DNA of 64,000 nucleotides from Aquila chrysaetos chrysaetos. Taxonomy: Eukaryota > Chordata > Aves > Accipitriformes > Accipitridae. Of this stretch, positions 12,101 through 21,800 are shown piece by piece (the first letter of the stretch is position 1; every line of letters starts with the position of its first letter). The stretch is taken from assembly GCF_900496995.4 (NCBI RefSeq), contig NC_044009.1, forward strand, positions 10,448,001 through 10,512,000. Direction: 5' to 3'. The notes under the pieces are model-generated. The model made no database searches and was not told the origin of the DNA. It saw only the letters and a list, made by a program, of their open reading frames with translations. The position numbers were made by a program, and so were the translations under genes.

Positions 12101-15100
12101 AACTGGATGCTTGAGGACGTATCATCTGGGATGAAAGGGAAGGGCAGAAAACCCTTGGGAAGAAAAAAAATCTGTGTGGGCATGACATAGGGTTTCCAAA
12201 TTGGGAATGCACAAGCTGAGTAACTGCACACTCACGTGTGTGGGAGAAATACACCTCCCAAAAATAAATGTACCTAGTAAAAAAAGGGGAGGAGAATGGA
12301 AATAGTTTCCTCATGCTATTAGTTTCTTATTTACCAAAGGTTTCCCTGTAACACTACTGTGCTTGTCATGTCAGAGGACACAGGAGGGAGCCCAGAATCC
12401 ACCCCTGGGCTGGCATACATGAGTCAGAGACGTGTCCTCCAGGAGGAATGGCTATTTCGGGTGAGGAACAAGGAAGCCTTGTAGCAACAGAGGAGGGGGC
12501 CACCCCACTGCCCGCCAGGAGCCACTGCTCAGCAGGGTGGCTGCAGTGGGGGACAGCTGGCTGTGACCACACTGAGTACCCCATGGAAATAGGGTGATGC
12601 AGGGGCAAGGGCTGGTGAAGATGCGCCTGAGAGGTCTGGCCAGAAGTGGCCAAAAAATAGCCCCTGTGCAGAGTCACCAGGGATGGTCCTTTACTTACTG
12701 GCTCTCCAGCCTCTCCCTTCTGGCCAGGAAGACCGGGCTTGCCTCTTTCTCCCTGCAATACAGGACAGAAATAAAGTTAGCTCATCATCCCCAGGAATAG
12801 AATGACACCCTGTTTAAAGGAGGGCTGGGAAGATGGTAGCAGCAATGCTCCATGGATGGGGAAAGCAGATGATGCTGGCTGCACGGGAGCATGGTGTGGG
12901 TCCTCATCCACCTCTCCATGGGGCAGCAGTGGTGTGCTGAGGACCTGTGCCCCACTGGTCTCTGAGCATCCCCAGTGAGCCTGTTCCACCACCCCGGTCC
13001 CACAGCATGGCCAGTCCCTCACCTCATTGCCCGGGTCGCCGGGAGGTCCGGGGGGCCCTCGGGGAGGCTGTGGGAGAGAGGTCTGGGTTAGACCAGTCAC
13101 TGAGGCAGAGCCTGGGGCCATAGGGATGTGAGGGAATGGGGTCTCAAAAGCCCAACTCACCTGGCACTCGAAGGAGCAGCACTGCCCAGAAAGAAGGAGA
13201 AAACAGCATTAGAGGCAGTGGGCAGCACCAGCGCCAGGCTGCACCCTGCTCGGGAGGAGCTCCCCAGGCTGGCAGGGGCCAGGCGGGGGTTGCCTACAGG
13301 ACAGGGCTGTGGCACCGAGCCCCTGCTTGGCTGGGGGTGACCCCCAGGGGACGGCTCAGGCACAGGATCGGGAGGGAGTGGGGCTCCAGGGGACACTCAC
13401 CGATTGCTCCGTGTTAACTTTCTGCAAGACAAGAAGGCAAAGAGAAGGGGGTTGAGAGGGACGAGTGAGCCTGGGGAGGGGGTGGGCTGCAGAGGGGGCA
13501 GGCTGCACTCACAATCATGTCGATGATGGTGTTGATGGTTTCCTCCACGTCGAGCTCCCGGGTTGGCTTCAGGCTGGTGGCAGTGAAGTTGCGGCGGTAG
13601 GCATGATCTGTGGCGATGATGTTGAGCCGCTGGTCCTAGGGTTGGGGGGTGGGGAGGGCAGAGTGAGACCTGTGGGCACCCATGCAGGACCCATCCCCAG
13701 AGACCACCCTGGGGACCTACATCCTCCCTCCAGGGAGGGGCTCTGAGGGGCACTTGGAGCCTTCTTCGCCATGCTGGAGGTCCCACGGTCCCACTTAGGA
13801 CCCCTGCAGGGAACATCCCTGCTGCGTGGTCCCTACCAGGTGGTTGGGGGAGATGGCAACAGAGAAGACTTTGATCCCCAAATGTTTGGCTTCATTGGCA
13901 GCATCGTCCAGGCCTCCACAGGGCTCCTTGTACCCTTCCAAGGGGTGTCCATCGGTCACCACAATCAGGTATTTATTCTCCTTGTGATGGGAGCCACTGC
14001 AAGGGTTTAAACACAGGATTTAATGTTGCAAGGATTTAACAGATTTAGCTGGAGAGAAGTAGCATGGGCACCTCTGGACACTTACCCGGGCAGTGCTACA
14101 GCCTTTGGTCAGGGCATGCCTCATCCTAGTAAAGCTGGAGCACTAGCAACCTGCCACTTCCATACCTATTTCATGCCCAGGTGACCTTCTCTCCCACCCT
14201 GGGGACAGCTCTGCACAATGCACAGGGACGTCCTAATCCAGAAGCTCCCAACCTTCATCCACCACAGCCATACCACCAGCATCACCCCCTCCACCCCACC
14301 CTGGCCCCACCGTCTTACCTGATGAGCAGCTCCTCAATGCCCCGCTTTATGGCACAGTCAGTGTAGGTGCCCTTCCCAATGTAGTTCACATCCGAGACAC
14401 GGTTCTTCAGCTCATTCCGGCCGCTGGGCATCGAGGTGAGGCTCTTGATGAGCACGACCTCATCGCTGTAGTGCAGTGCCCCAGCGTTCCACACCAGGTT
14501 GCGGTCGCAGCGGTAGTACCTGCACAGACACATGAGGACACGTGCTCTCAGCACCTTCGTCCACACTCTGCCACCACCTCCACTTCACTTGCACTGGCCC
14601 GCCATGCAAAATGCAAATCCTCTGCCAAACATTGCAGGGCTTTGCAAGGGCTTCCTGCTTTCTTGCCAGGCTGGGACATGCTTCACATGCAAAGCCCAGC
14701 CATGGGAGCAGGGCAGTTTGTTCAGCAGGTGGAATGGCAAAGGGGTACAGTTGATGGGCATCCGCAAGGGTCAGACAGTTTGGCAGAGAGGCTTCCTGAA
14801 GAGGTACCAGGCTGCAGTGGCTGGAGCTGAGCAGGAAATGCTGAGCCAGACAGCCAGGTGCATGTGTGCAAGGTAGGTAACCACCGAAACACCCCACACA
14901 GAACTGCAGTGAGTTTTCCACTGCTGGATGTGTTAAAATCAGAGGGATGTCTCCCTCTGAAGGATGCTCTGACTCAGAGACGGATAAGTGTGTGTGTTGA
15001 AGCCCTGTCCTGTGCACTGACACAGCCTGCACCTGTGACTCCCTGGGACAGAGGCATCACAACTACCTGTGCTTTGGTCAGTGCCCCAAAAAGGGTCTTT

Positions 15101-17473
15101 TCAGCATGCCAGGGCCAATCCCAAAGGGATGGGGTTGCACAGCTCCCTCACTTCCCCAGGCTCATCTTCTCTCTGCCCATCAGAACCATTCCCAAAGCCA
15201 CCTGAGCATTGCCCACTGCTGTCCCCTCCACCCCACCACTGCCAGTTGCCTCACCATCACCCGTGCTGACCACACCACGCACACTGCGGGTGCCTGGCAG
15301 CATGGCATGCACGGTGGTAGCTTACAGAGCCAGAGCAGGTAGAGAGTGGCAGAGTGAGCATGCAGGTGTTTTGGGGTGGGCTCTGAAGGTCCATCTGTCT
15401 GTCTGCGTGCAGCAAGGGCTCTGGACAAAGCCCAGAGCCTTGCTCAGGAGAGACTCATGCTGCATTGATGGAGGCCTGGCAGATTGTTCTCAGGCATGAG
15501 GCTCCTGGTGGCTCAATGCCTTGTAAGGTAGCTCTCCTGCCTGGGCAATGGGTAGGCAAGCTGCTAACCCCCTCCCACCTGTCTTTGAGACAGGAACCTT
15601 GTCCCTCCAGCTCATGTAGCACTGGGACATCCCCACGATGCCCCTCTGGGCACCAGCACACATCTCCCACTGTCCCAAGGACCAGGATCCATGTGGCTCC
15701 AGGACCTGTGGTACTCCTGTGCATCCCTGGATCTCCTGCCAGCAGGCGAGCCATGGCCTTTGCCTGCAGTCCTTCCCAGCATCATGCCCCTAGGCAATCT
15801 GGGAGCTTTGGTGCTCCTGGGCATCCCTGGGTGAAAGCCAGGGTCAGACCTGGGTTGGTGGCTGCAAGGGTGGGTGAGGAGGAGGCAGATAAAGGGCTGG
15901 GCAGTGGCATGGATAAAAGGCACTCCACAGGGGCCCCCAAAGCTAGGTTCAATGCTGCAGGGTATCCTGGGGGATGCCAGTTGCAAGGGAGGGTTTGCTC
16001 TGCAGGGTGCCCATGAGTGCTGGGTTTAACATCAGAGGTGCCCTGCTGCCACCCAAGCACCTGGGTTTTCTTGGGCCTGAGCAGCTGGTGGTATGGGGAT
16101 CAGCATTGCTTTGGCATTACAGAATAACCGCCCGGGCAGCTGGAGGTGGTGAGTCTGGGGTGCCACGTTTGCTGCTCCAGGAAGCCCTTGCTTTCTTGAG
16201 GGCAGGTGCAGGGAGCCCTGCTAGAGGCATGCTGCTGCCCTCAGAGTGGATGGAGCAGAAACGGGTCAGCTGTGGACCGGGAGAGGGAGGAGATGCTCCC
16301 ACCCCCCTCCCCGGTATCCCTTCTTTCTTCCTCTGCCTCCTCTGACAGGCATGCAGGGCAATCTCAGCATCCCACCTGGCACCAGGCTCCATCCCTAACG
16401 CAGCCTGGACAGAACCCTGGAAGATGTACCTGTTTGTCAGCTTATCAATGAATCGGTTGGTGAAATCTTTCACTTGGGCAACCAGGTCCCCAAAGGGCTT
16501 CACCCTCAGGGCGACACTCTCCGAGGTGTCCAGAACGAAGAACAGGTCCACGGGGCAGTCTGGGAAGAAGTGGAGAGGCAGGAGTCGGCAGCGGCCCTGC
16601 CACATCGCCTCCCCAGCCCGGGCTCCCCGTGCCGCCCAGCCGCCCATCTGCAGCCCAGCTCCCCTCCTAGCAGGCTCCCAGGGTCTGCACTAAGGAGACT
16701 GTCACATCCTAACCCCAGGCGAGACACACAAGCACAAGCATGGGTGAGTTTGCTCATTTCTGTTTTGGCATTAAGGGTAAGTTGGATCGAGCACATATTT
16801 AGAAAACGTCAGTTTGTGGCATTTAACAGCTTCCTATACATATTTTTCCATTTACATTAGAAGACTATCTTTGCAAGACCAATGCTAGTTATTATATAAA
16901 ATAACATGCAGCTGCAGCAACCACTTAAAAAAATAGAACTAAGACATGATAACAATTAACACAACGAAAAATTAATAATTTTCTGACACACCCGGGCACA
17001 AATATCATTGCAGAGGAGAACAAAGGCACCTTAACAGCCAGCAGCAAAATCAAAATCTTTCAGAAAGCTAAACTGGTATCAGCTGTTATCCCCCCGCCCC
17101 TGCATCCCAGTGCTACTGGTAACACCTGACAAGACAGAGCCGAGGAGAAAGAGCCAAAAAAAAGCATTAAAAGTGGGTACAGCTTGCAGAGCCTCTCTAA
17201 TCCTACATCACTCTCCTCAGCAAACACAACTCTTCCCCCAAACGTCCTGACAAAGCTAAGGCTGTGTGCGGCAGCGGAGGCATCCGCCCGGGAGGGAAAC
17301 AGCAGCCAGACTTCTCTGCTGATCCCGGGAAGGAAAAACACCCTGGGAAGCAACCCAGGCTTACCTTCTGCATTTGCGACCCGGGTGGTGATTTCTGGGC
17401 GCTGGGCCCACGAGCCCCCCCCCAGGAAGCCGGCCGGGAGCAGCAAAGTGAATAGAAAGTCTCGCAGCCTCAT
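118..17473 (-). CDS. COL6A1: COL6A1, collagen VI alpha-1 chain (26 exons, 3' part off the window)
   Basis: This is the 5' part of the gene for the alpha-1 chain of collagen VI, which assembles with alpha-2 and alpha-3 chains into beaded microfibrils of the extracellular matrix. The joined exons give 582 codons: a signal peptide of about 23 residues, an N-terminal von Willebrand A domain (about residues 37-241) with the metal-binding motif D47-T-S49-E-S51, a linker CCSFECQ, and 327 codons of helix region in Gly-X-Y repeats. All 25 junctions keep frame, and the exon order matches the human protein as I recall it. The full protein in other vertebrates is about 1,020 residues, so the end of the helix and the two C-terminal A domains lie left of the window. 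Closest alternative would be COL6A2, but the VWA and helix wording fits alpha-1 and the neighbour PCBP3 supports it. Confidence 0.97.
672..734 (-). CDS. COL6A1: COL6A1 exon 25 (triple helix)
   Basis: Twenty-one codons, [20 protein letters not shown] followed by [11 protein letters not shown] is identical to human. The register is interrupted at the junction with exon 26. Confidence 0.95.
1216..1251 (-). CDS. COL6A1: COL6A1 exon 24 (triple helix)
   Basis: Twelve codons, [12 protein letters not shown], corresponding to human GYPGNRGAPGIN. Donor AAT|GTAAGT. Confidence 0.93.
1336..1386 (-). CDS. COL6A1: COL6A1 exon 23 (helix with G-N-G imperfection)
   Basis: Seventeen codons, [17 protein letters not shown]. 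The Gly-Asn-Gly breaks the Gly-X-Y register and also creates the N-glycosylation motif N518-G-T; human has the same break as GNGTEG. This explains the odd 51-nt length. Confidence 0.94.
1870..1932 (-). CDS. COL6A1: COL6A1 exon 22 (triple helix)
   Basis: Twenty-one codons, [20 protein letters not shown] followed by R. The GDPGLMGER ending is identical to human. CTTCCAG acceptor and AGG|GTGAGT donor. Confidence 0.95.
2430..2492 (-). CDS. COL6A1: COL6A1 exon 21 (triple helix, RGD)
   Basis: Twenty-one codons, [20 protein letters not shown] followed by E. It carries the RGD at residues 480-482, conserved with human GYRGDEG, a possible integrin-binding site. CCCTAG acceptor and GAG|GTCAGT donor. 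Confidence 0.95.
2493..6477. other. COL6A1 intron 20
   Basis: The largest COL6A1 intron in the window (4.0 kb). An AP-1 consensus TGAGTCA lies at 2622-2628. Long open frames here are chance products of GC-rich DNA; no exon is missing between exons 20 and 21. Confidence 0.7.
6478..6540 (-). CDS. COL6A1: COL6A1 exon 20 (triple helix)
   Basis: Twenty-one codons, [20 protein letters not shown] followed by Q, matching human through the GDQGREGP core. It is isolated between two of the larger introns of the gene, 2.4 kb upstream and 4.0 kb downstream. Confidence 0.95.
6541..8906. other. COL6A1 intron 19
   Basis: A 2.4 kb intron. It holds a perfect AP-1 consensus TGACTCA at 8413-8419. I see no collagen exon in it: the peptide order from exon 19 to 20 is already complete compared with human. 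Confidence 0.7.
8907..8969 (-). CDS. COL6A1: COL6A1 exon 19 (triple helix)
   Basis: Twenty-one codons, [20 protein letters not shown] followed by P. Human ends this exon with PRGDP, an RGD; here Asp is replaced by Glu. Donor CCG|GTAACT. Confidence 0.95.
9139..9174 (-). CDS. COL6A1: COL6A1 exon 18 (triple helix)
   Basis: Twelve codons, [12 protein letters not shown]. The intron to exon 17 is only 88 bases, one of the shortest in the gene. Donor CGG|GTAAGT. Confidence 0.94.
9263..9316 (-). CDS. COL6A1: COL6A1 exon 17 (triple helix)
   Basis: Eighteen codons, [18 protein letters not shown], aligning with human GQPGEPGPPGEKGEAGDE. CACCCAG acceptor and GAG|GTGAGT donor. Confidence 0.95.
9489..9551 (-). 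CDS. COL6A1: COL6A1 exon 16 (triple helix)
   Basis: Twenty-one codons, [20 protein letters not shown] followed by K. The acceptor is TTGTGAAG, with a less usual A before AG. Donor AAG|GTGGGT. Confidence 0.94.
9988..10050 (-). CDS. COL6A1: COL6A1 exon 15 (triple helix)
   Basis: Twenty-one codons in Gly-X-Y, starting [16 protein letters not shown] and ending PKGGK. The acceptor TTCAACAG is preceded 24 nt upstream by a competing TTTTCAG created by a short tandem duplication. Confidence 0.95.
10063..10097 (-). repeat. 21-bp tandem duplication at the COL6A1 exon 15 acceptor
   Basis: AAGGCAGCATCACT occurs twice on the plus strand with a period of 21. In gene sense the unit carries a TTTTCAG that mimics the 3' splice site. 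Confidence 0.7.
10839..10892 (-). CDS. COL6A1: COL6A1 exon 14 (triple helix with conserved Cys)
   Basis: Eighteen codons, [18 protein letters not shown]. Cys347 sits inside the helix at the same place as in human alpha-1; helical cysteines in collagen VI take part in dimer and tetramer disulfides. Donor GAT|GTATGT. Confidence 0.95.
11138..11182 (-). CDS. COL6A1: COL6A1 exon 13 (triple helix)
   Basis: Fifteen codons, [15 protein letters not shown], corresponding to human GEKGKRGIDGVDGVK. TTTCAG acceptor and AAG|GTAAAT donor. Confidence 0.95.
11283..11309 (-). CDS. COL6A1: COL6A1 exon 12 (triple helix)
   Basis: Nine codons, GSRGAKGAK. Lys-rich triplets like these are common hydroxylation and glycosylation sites in collagen VI. 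TTTGCAG acceptor and AAG|GTCAGC donor. Confidence 0.93.
11695..11721 (-). CDS. COL6A1: COL6A1 exon 11 (triple helix)
   Basis: Nine codons, GDKGSRGEK, with human GEKGSRGEK as counterpart. The 27-nt size is half of the 54-nt collagen unit. Confidence 0.93.
11826..11870 (-). CDS. COL6A1: COL6A1 exon 10 (triple helix)
   Basis: Fifteen codons, [15 protein letters not shown], matching human [15 protein letters not shown] at all but one position. Acceptor CTCTAG and donor AAG|GTATGT. Confidence 0.95.
11871..12698. other. COL6A1 intron 9
   Basis: An 0.8 kb intron between helix exons 9 and 10. It has an AT-richer patch near 12.2-12.35 kb but nothing assignable. Confidence 0.6.
12699..12752 (-). CDS. 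COL6A1: COL6A1 exon 9 (triple helix)
   Basis: Eighteen codons, [18 protein letters not shown], in unbroken Gly-X-Y. Length 54 nt is the classical collagen exon unit. Donor CCA|GTAAGT. Confidence 0.95.
13023..13067 (-). CDS. COL6A1: COL6A1 exon 8 (start of triple helix)
   Basis: Fifteen codons, [15 protein letters not shown], opening the Gly-X-Y region. Human carries an RGD tripeptide here (LRGDPG); this sequence has GPPGDPG and so lacks it. Confidence 0.93.
13161..13181 (-). CDS. COL6A1: COL6A1 exon 7 (21-nt microexon, cysteine linker)
   Basis: Encodes CCSFECQ, identical to the human linker just before the triple helix. The cysteines are in the segment where disulfides link collagen VI chains. 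Flanked by CTGGGCAG and CAG|GTGAGT. Confidence 0.93.
13401..13421 (-). CDS. COL6A1: COL6A1 exon 6 (21-nt microexon)
   Basis: Encodes only KVNTEQS, the spacer between the A domain and the cysteine linker; human has KNNVEQV at this place. Flanked by TCTTGCAG acceptor and TCG|GTGAGT donor. Phase 0 at both ends, so skipping would keep frame. Confidence 0.88.
13513..13635 (-). CDS. COL6A1: COL6A1 exon 5 (end of VWA domain)
   Basis: Forty-one codons starting [20 protein letters not shown] and ending [10 protein letters not shown]. It contains the possible N-glycosylation site N216-F-T. It closes the N-terminal A domain. Phase 0 at both ends. Confidence 0.95.
13837..13996 (-). CDS. COL6A1: COL6A1 exon 4 (VWA domain)
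   Basis: Encodes [20 protein letters not shown] and then [20 protein letters not shown], ending in [11 protein letters not shown]. The TDG after the hydrophobic strand is typical of A-domain metal sites. The single T at its start completes a Ser codon with the AG ending exon 3. It ends on a codon boundary. Confidence 0.96.
14319..14519 (-). CDS. COL6A1: COL6A1 exon 3 (VWA domain core)
   Basis: Encodes [20 protein letters not shown] through [19 protein letters not shown]. The run is nearly identical to the human alpha-1 A domain. At 201 nt it is the largest COL6A1 exon in the window. Acceptor is TGTGCAG and donor CAG|GTAAGA. Confidence 0.96.
14520..16429. other. COL6A1 intron 2
   Basis: A 1.9 kb intron inside the A-domain coding region. 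No exon, repeat family or RNA gene was recognised. Confidence 0.7.
16430..16559 (-). CDS. COL6A1: COL6A1 exon 2 (VWA domain, MIDAS motif)
   Basis: Encodes [20 protein letters not shown] and on to a FIDKLTNR segment. It holds the first strand of the von Willebrand A fold and the DxSxS metal-binding motif. It is bounded by TTCCCAG acceptor and CAG|GTACAT donor, and ends two bases into an Arg codon. Confidence 0.95.
17365..17473 (-). CDS. COL6A1: COL6A1 exon 1 (signal peptide)
   Basis: Begins with ATG in a good context (A at -3) and encodes [20 protein letters not shown] followed by SWAQRPE. The hydrophobic stretch ending near residue 23 looks like a cleavable signal peptide. The donor is AAG|GTAAGC. 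The exon ends one base into a codon, and that base joins exon 2 to make the Asp of DCPVDLFF, the start of the A domain. Confidence 0.93.
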
Positions 17474-17495
17474 TTTGCTTGGTTCAGATTACCAT
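17474..17495 (-). promoter_or_regulatory. COL6A1: COL6A1 5' leader with three-codon upstream ORF
   Basis: An upstream ATG reads Met-Val-Ile-stop and ends 10 bases before the main ATG. The upstream ATG has T at -3, so many ribosomes would pass it. The extent of the 5' UTR is not known; a CAG acceptor-like site lies just upstream, so a leader intron cannot be excluded. Confidence 0.5.
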
Positions 17496-17580
17496 TGAGC
17501 TGGATCAAAGAAATAAAGCAGGGAAGGAGAACCCAGCAGCTGAGAGAGGCCGTGGTCCGGAGGCAGGAGTCGCTGAAGAT

Positions 17581-17590
17581 ATTTTTTTAC
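17581..17590 (-). promoter_or_regulatory. TATA-like element, possible COL6A1 core promoter
   Basis: On the minus strand this reads TAAAAAAATA, about 110 bases upstream of the start codon. A start site 25-30 bases downstream would give a leader of about 80 bases. This is inference from spacing only. Confidence 0.25.
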
Positions 17591-17697
17591 CACTTTCCCC
17601 TTGGTTTCCGTGGGAGGAAGAGCAGGCAGAAGGGTAAGGGTGAGGAGGAGACTTCTCCAGCCTGAGGACGGAGGGAGGGATCAGGGGCTGTCAGCTG

Positions 17698-17704
17698 TGA
17701 GTCA
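17698..17704. promoter_or_regulatory. AP-1 consensus site upstream of COL6A1
   Basis: Perfect TGAGTCA about 225 bases upstream of the COL6A1 start codon. AP-1 factors regulate many matrix genes. Occupancy is not shown by sequence. Confidence 0.4.
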
Positions 17705-18860
17705 GAAATGAATGAGGCATTTCTCCTTACCCTCTTTCTTTACCTGTGATGGCACCCTGGCCACCGGCGCCTGGGAACTCCGCAAGTCTCATGCAGGGAG
17801 CCCTGGCATGGTCAGTGCCCAGCATCAGCATCCCCCTCGGGGGTCAGCCCACTCTGTGGGGCAGGGGGGCTCGGGGCATTTGCCAGACTGCTCCCTCCCA
17901 GCTCCTGGGCCAAGAAAGCTGGAGCAAAGGGACAGACATTTCCATCGCATCCCCACCTGCATAAGAGCTGGCCTTTGTTGTTCTGCTAACCAGGGGAGTC
18001 CCCACCACAGGGCAGAGCTGGAGCTGTCCCATGGCCACCCAGGGATGGGGGCACCATGGAGGCACCACATTTTTGGAGAAGCACCTTCCTCCCTAACTTT
18101 CAGGGCTTTCTACTCAACCCAATCAGGAACCTAAGGGACAAGCTGAGAAAAACCCCAAAGGGACCCTCACAGACTGGGAATGACCCCCCTCCCTGGGCCA
18201 TGCTCAGGGCAGGGAGTGGGGATGGGGTCAAAGCTGTCAAGCCCAGGAAGTAGAAGCAGAAGTGCAAGTCCTTAGGGATGCCTGGAGATGAGCATCTTCC
18301 TGTCCTGTAGGACGGCAGGAGAGGCTGAGGACCTGCAACAGTGGGGAGCTGGACCCCCACAGCAAGGCCCCCCAGGGTGTTGTAGACCATCCACTCTCCA
18401 TGGCCAGCACTGGAGATGAGTCCCATGCTGCTGAATTCAGACCTAGAAGTGATACTGCCAAACCCCTCATCACAGTGGGAACATTAATTGCTATTGGGGA
18501 GAGAGACAAAATGCCTCGGTGCTGATCCTGCTACAGCCGCAGCTGTAACCTGCTCCCAAAAGTACAGGAGGGGGCCAAAAGCTGTCATTAAATAGCAAAT
18601 CAATGGGTTGTCCAGGACAGCTCCAAAGGGCAAAGAGTTGACAGCACAAACCCAGCCAGTAGAAATGGTTCACACACAAGCTGCTTGCACGAAGGGAGCA
18701 GGAGACCTGCTGTGCTGCTTCATGGGGCCACGCAGGGCTGGCTGCCACCTCCATCACCCTACCTTTCACCCACAACTACTCTGATAGCATCTTTGTGTGA
18801 ATGATCAGGAGAAAAGCTCATAGGCTTGGCTGTAGGAAGTTGTCTTAAGTTGACACAACT

Positions 18861-18874
18861 AAAAAAAAAAAAAA
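18861..18874. repeat. A14 tract
   Basis: Uninterrupted run of 14 A in intergenic DNA. No target-site duplication or element body was recognised, so it is not called a retroposon tail. Confidence 0.8.
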
Positions 18875-21800
18875 GCTGTAGCTCCACTAATGACAAATTA
18901 CATCAGTGGAGGAGCCTGTCCACACTATCGAGGCAGGTGCATCAAATAATGACTCTTTGGATAAATAACATCCAAAGTCAGTGGAAAAAAACACAGACTG
19001 TGCCGAACTGAAACCTCATAAACCCAACAGCACAACAGGCGCTGTTCTTCATACCAACACAAATTCAGGTGCCTCTGTGGAAGCTGATGTTAAAACAAAG
19101 GAAAGAAGAGAAACGGGTGGTCTCAAAGAGGGGCAGGACTGCTGCTGAGCACCCCTGCACCTTGCCCCCACAGCTTCTCTAGGGCTTTGGAGAGCCTCAG
19201 GGCACCATGTGCTTCAGCTGAGGGGCAGCCAGACCAACAGGGCTCCTCCTTCGATGGAGGCTGGGCAGCATCGAGGGGTGACACCAAAATGTGAAACAAA
19301 ACTGTGTGTGTGTTGGGGGTGGGAAGAGACAACCCAGCCCTAAAAGAGCCAGGTGTTTGTTGTGCTGAATGAACCATTTTTCCCCTAGCCGATAAGCTTT
19401 AGTACCAGCAAGAGCCTGGCTGGTGTAAATAACCACACAGGCATAGAGGTGGGTGGGCTTTGCAGAGCTGTGCTGGTGGCACCAGGAGACGAGGACACCG
19501 AAAGGCAAGTTTTCAAGGCATTTCAAACCTTCTGAAGATGCTCTCCAAGAGGGCAAGCATGTCCAGGGACAAATCCTGCTCCATGACAGTTCACAGGGGA
19601 TCAGACCTGATTTGGCTCTCCAGCATGCCTCCTCGGGGCTCCCATGAGGGAGCTCACCTAGGATTTTGAAAAACAGCCAGAGGATCTCAGGAAGGGGGGT
19701 GCTGGGAAGGGACCTGTCTTCATCCATCAGCTCAGCAGAGGCATCCCATGAATCTGCACACCAGAGACATTTCCTCTGTGCTTTATCCCTTCCTCTGTCC
19801 CCTTCCCTCCCAGGGAATTACCCCGAGCAGCAGAGGAGCTGATTCCCCCCCAGCTTTACAGGAAGGGAAAAGCACATCCATCTCGGGAACAGCCCGGCTG
19901 CTCCACAGAGCCTTGCAAGCTGGAGGCCAGTTGGCCACGCCAGCAAAGACTTAATGATAATGGTATGGCTTGTGCAAGGCGCCTGCTGACCGTATATGGC
20001 TCCACGCAGCTGCAGTCTGTCAGACCCCGTGCACCCTGGCACGGGGACCCAGCAAGGCAGGGCTCCCCCCACCCTGCTGGGGACCCCGCTCTCTGCCCAG
20101 CACCCAGCCACCAGCCTCAAGGGCTGTTATCAGGCATGACATCCCAGGCACATCATCTCTGCTGTCTGACCAGACCACAGACTTGGATCTGTGTCCAGTT
20201 TCAAAAGCATTGCCTTTTCCAGGTCTGTGGTGCTAAACTGGGGCCAGCAGCCAGCAGCATCCCCAGGGCATTGAACAGCCATTTTCTTGGAAAAGTGCGG
20301 GCTAGTTTTGTAGAAATCCAGCTGATATCTGGGCAGCAGTTTGCAGGCTGTCCCCAGGGATGTTGCAATCATTGGGCCTAGCAGTGTGCAATCGTGTCCC
20401 GAAATTTAAGGACAAATGCCTGTGAAGGATGTCCCCTTTCCCTTCTTCAGATGAGGTCAGGGAAGCTGAGCCCTTTGGCTCTGCCACACTGGGTTCTCCA
20501 GGAGTGGGAGACCCCCTCCATCTACCTGTGTGGGGCTGGCTTTCCTCCAGAGTGCCATGCAGATGGGCAAGGGGAGCCCCTCCAAGGTACCTGCATGCCC
20601 TGGGGGATAAGCGCTCCCCATCCCACGTCCCATCCCACAGCACTGCATTGCACAGCAATCAATAAACTTTTAGTCCAATTCCAGAACAAACTGGGGTGCA
20701 GAAAAAAAAAGTGCACTTCAGACAGAATTTTTGCTTTTTCTCCTCCCAGAGATTGAGAAAAGAATGAGTTTGTTCCATTTTTCTGCTATTAACTCTTTCT
20801 TGCAACCTTTCCTTCCCTTTAATCAAGTCCACTTAGAAATAGAAAACACTTCTTCCATAGGAAATATGGAAGTAAGCTGAAATGAATTCCCCTGGGAAAA
20901 GCCAAGACTGAACCCTCCAACGTGCTCATAACCAAAGGGTGCTTTGGAAAGCAGGGAAGGATCAAGTGCCAGGTTTCCAGCTCCATCTTCTGCAGCCGGG
21001 GCTACTTTGTCCTTTCACACGGTCCCAGGAGATGCCACAATTAACAAGCACTGAAATTTCCCTGGTTGCAACAACATGAAGCACACTAGTGTCCTGCCAG
21101 CTGGCTGCATCACCTTCCCCCTGCTCCTGGGGATGTAAGCACCCAAGACTTGCTAAGCATTTGGGATGGTGAAGGCATTTGCTAGGAGAAGTTTCCATGT
21201 ACTCTGGTTACCATGGGCTGCACATCCCCAGGCTGGCTGTAGGACCCCAGCCCTGCAAGGTGCACGACCCGGCTTGCCTATGTACGGCTCAGCTGCATCC
21301 CAACTGACTGCCCCATCTCCATGCTCAGACCTGCACAACAGGAGCAGCTGTGGTCTGAGCCGAGTGCTGTGCCAACCACAAACCCCTCTGGAAAGAGAGT
21401 GGCTTGTGGTGTTCCTGCACATGACAATTTAGCTTCCCACAGCAGATCTCTGCAAGACGAGGCAGCAGAGAAACCCCCCTGAGCAGGAAAGCATCACCTC
21501 TCCCAGTATGGCAGCTTTCCCAGCACAAGCGGGTGGTGCCTTGCAAGCATCCTACCATGGGCATAGAGCAGGCTCAGCAGCACCAGAGGAGGGTCTCACA
21601 CTCAACCACCCACCTGCAAAAAGACCCAGTGGAAGAGCCAACCCATGCCATGAAGCATCTTTCAAATCCCTTGACATCAAAGTGGCACCTTTTCTTTGCC
21701 TAGCACTCGTATCGACCCTGCAAAAGGCAGGACAGCCAGGATGCGGCGCTTCTCCTCCACTTGAATCGCTGGCTCATCTGACCTGGCTTGAACTTCCCCA

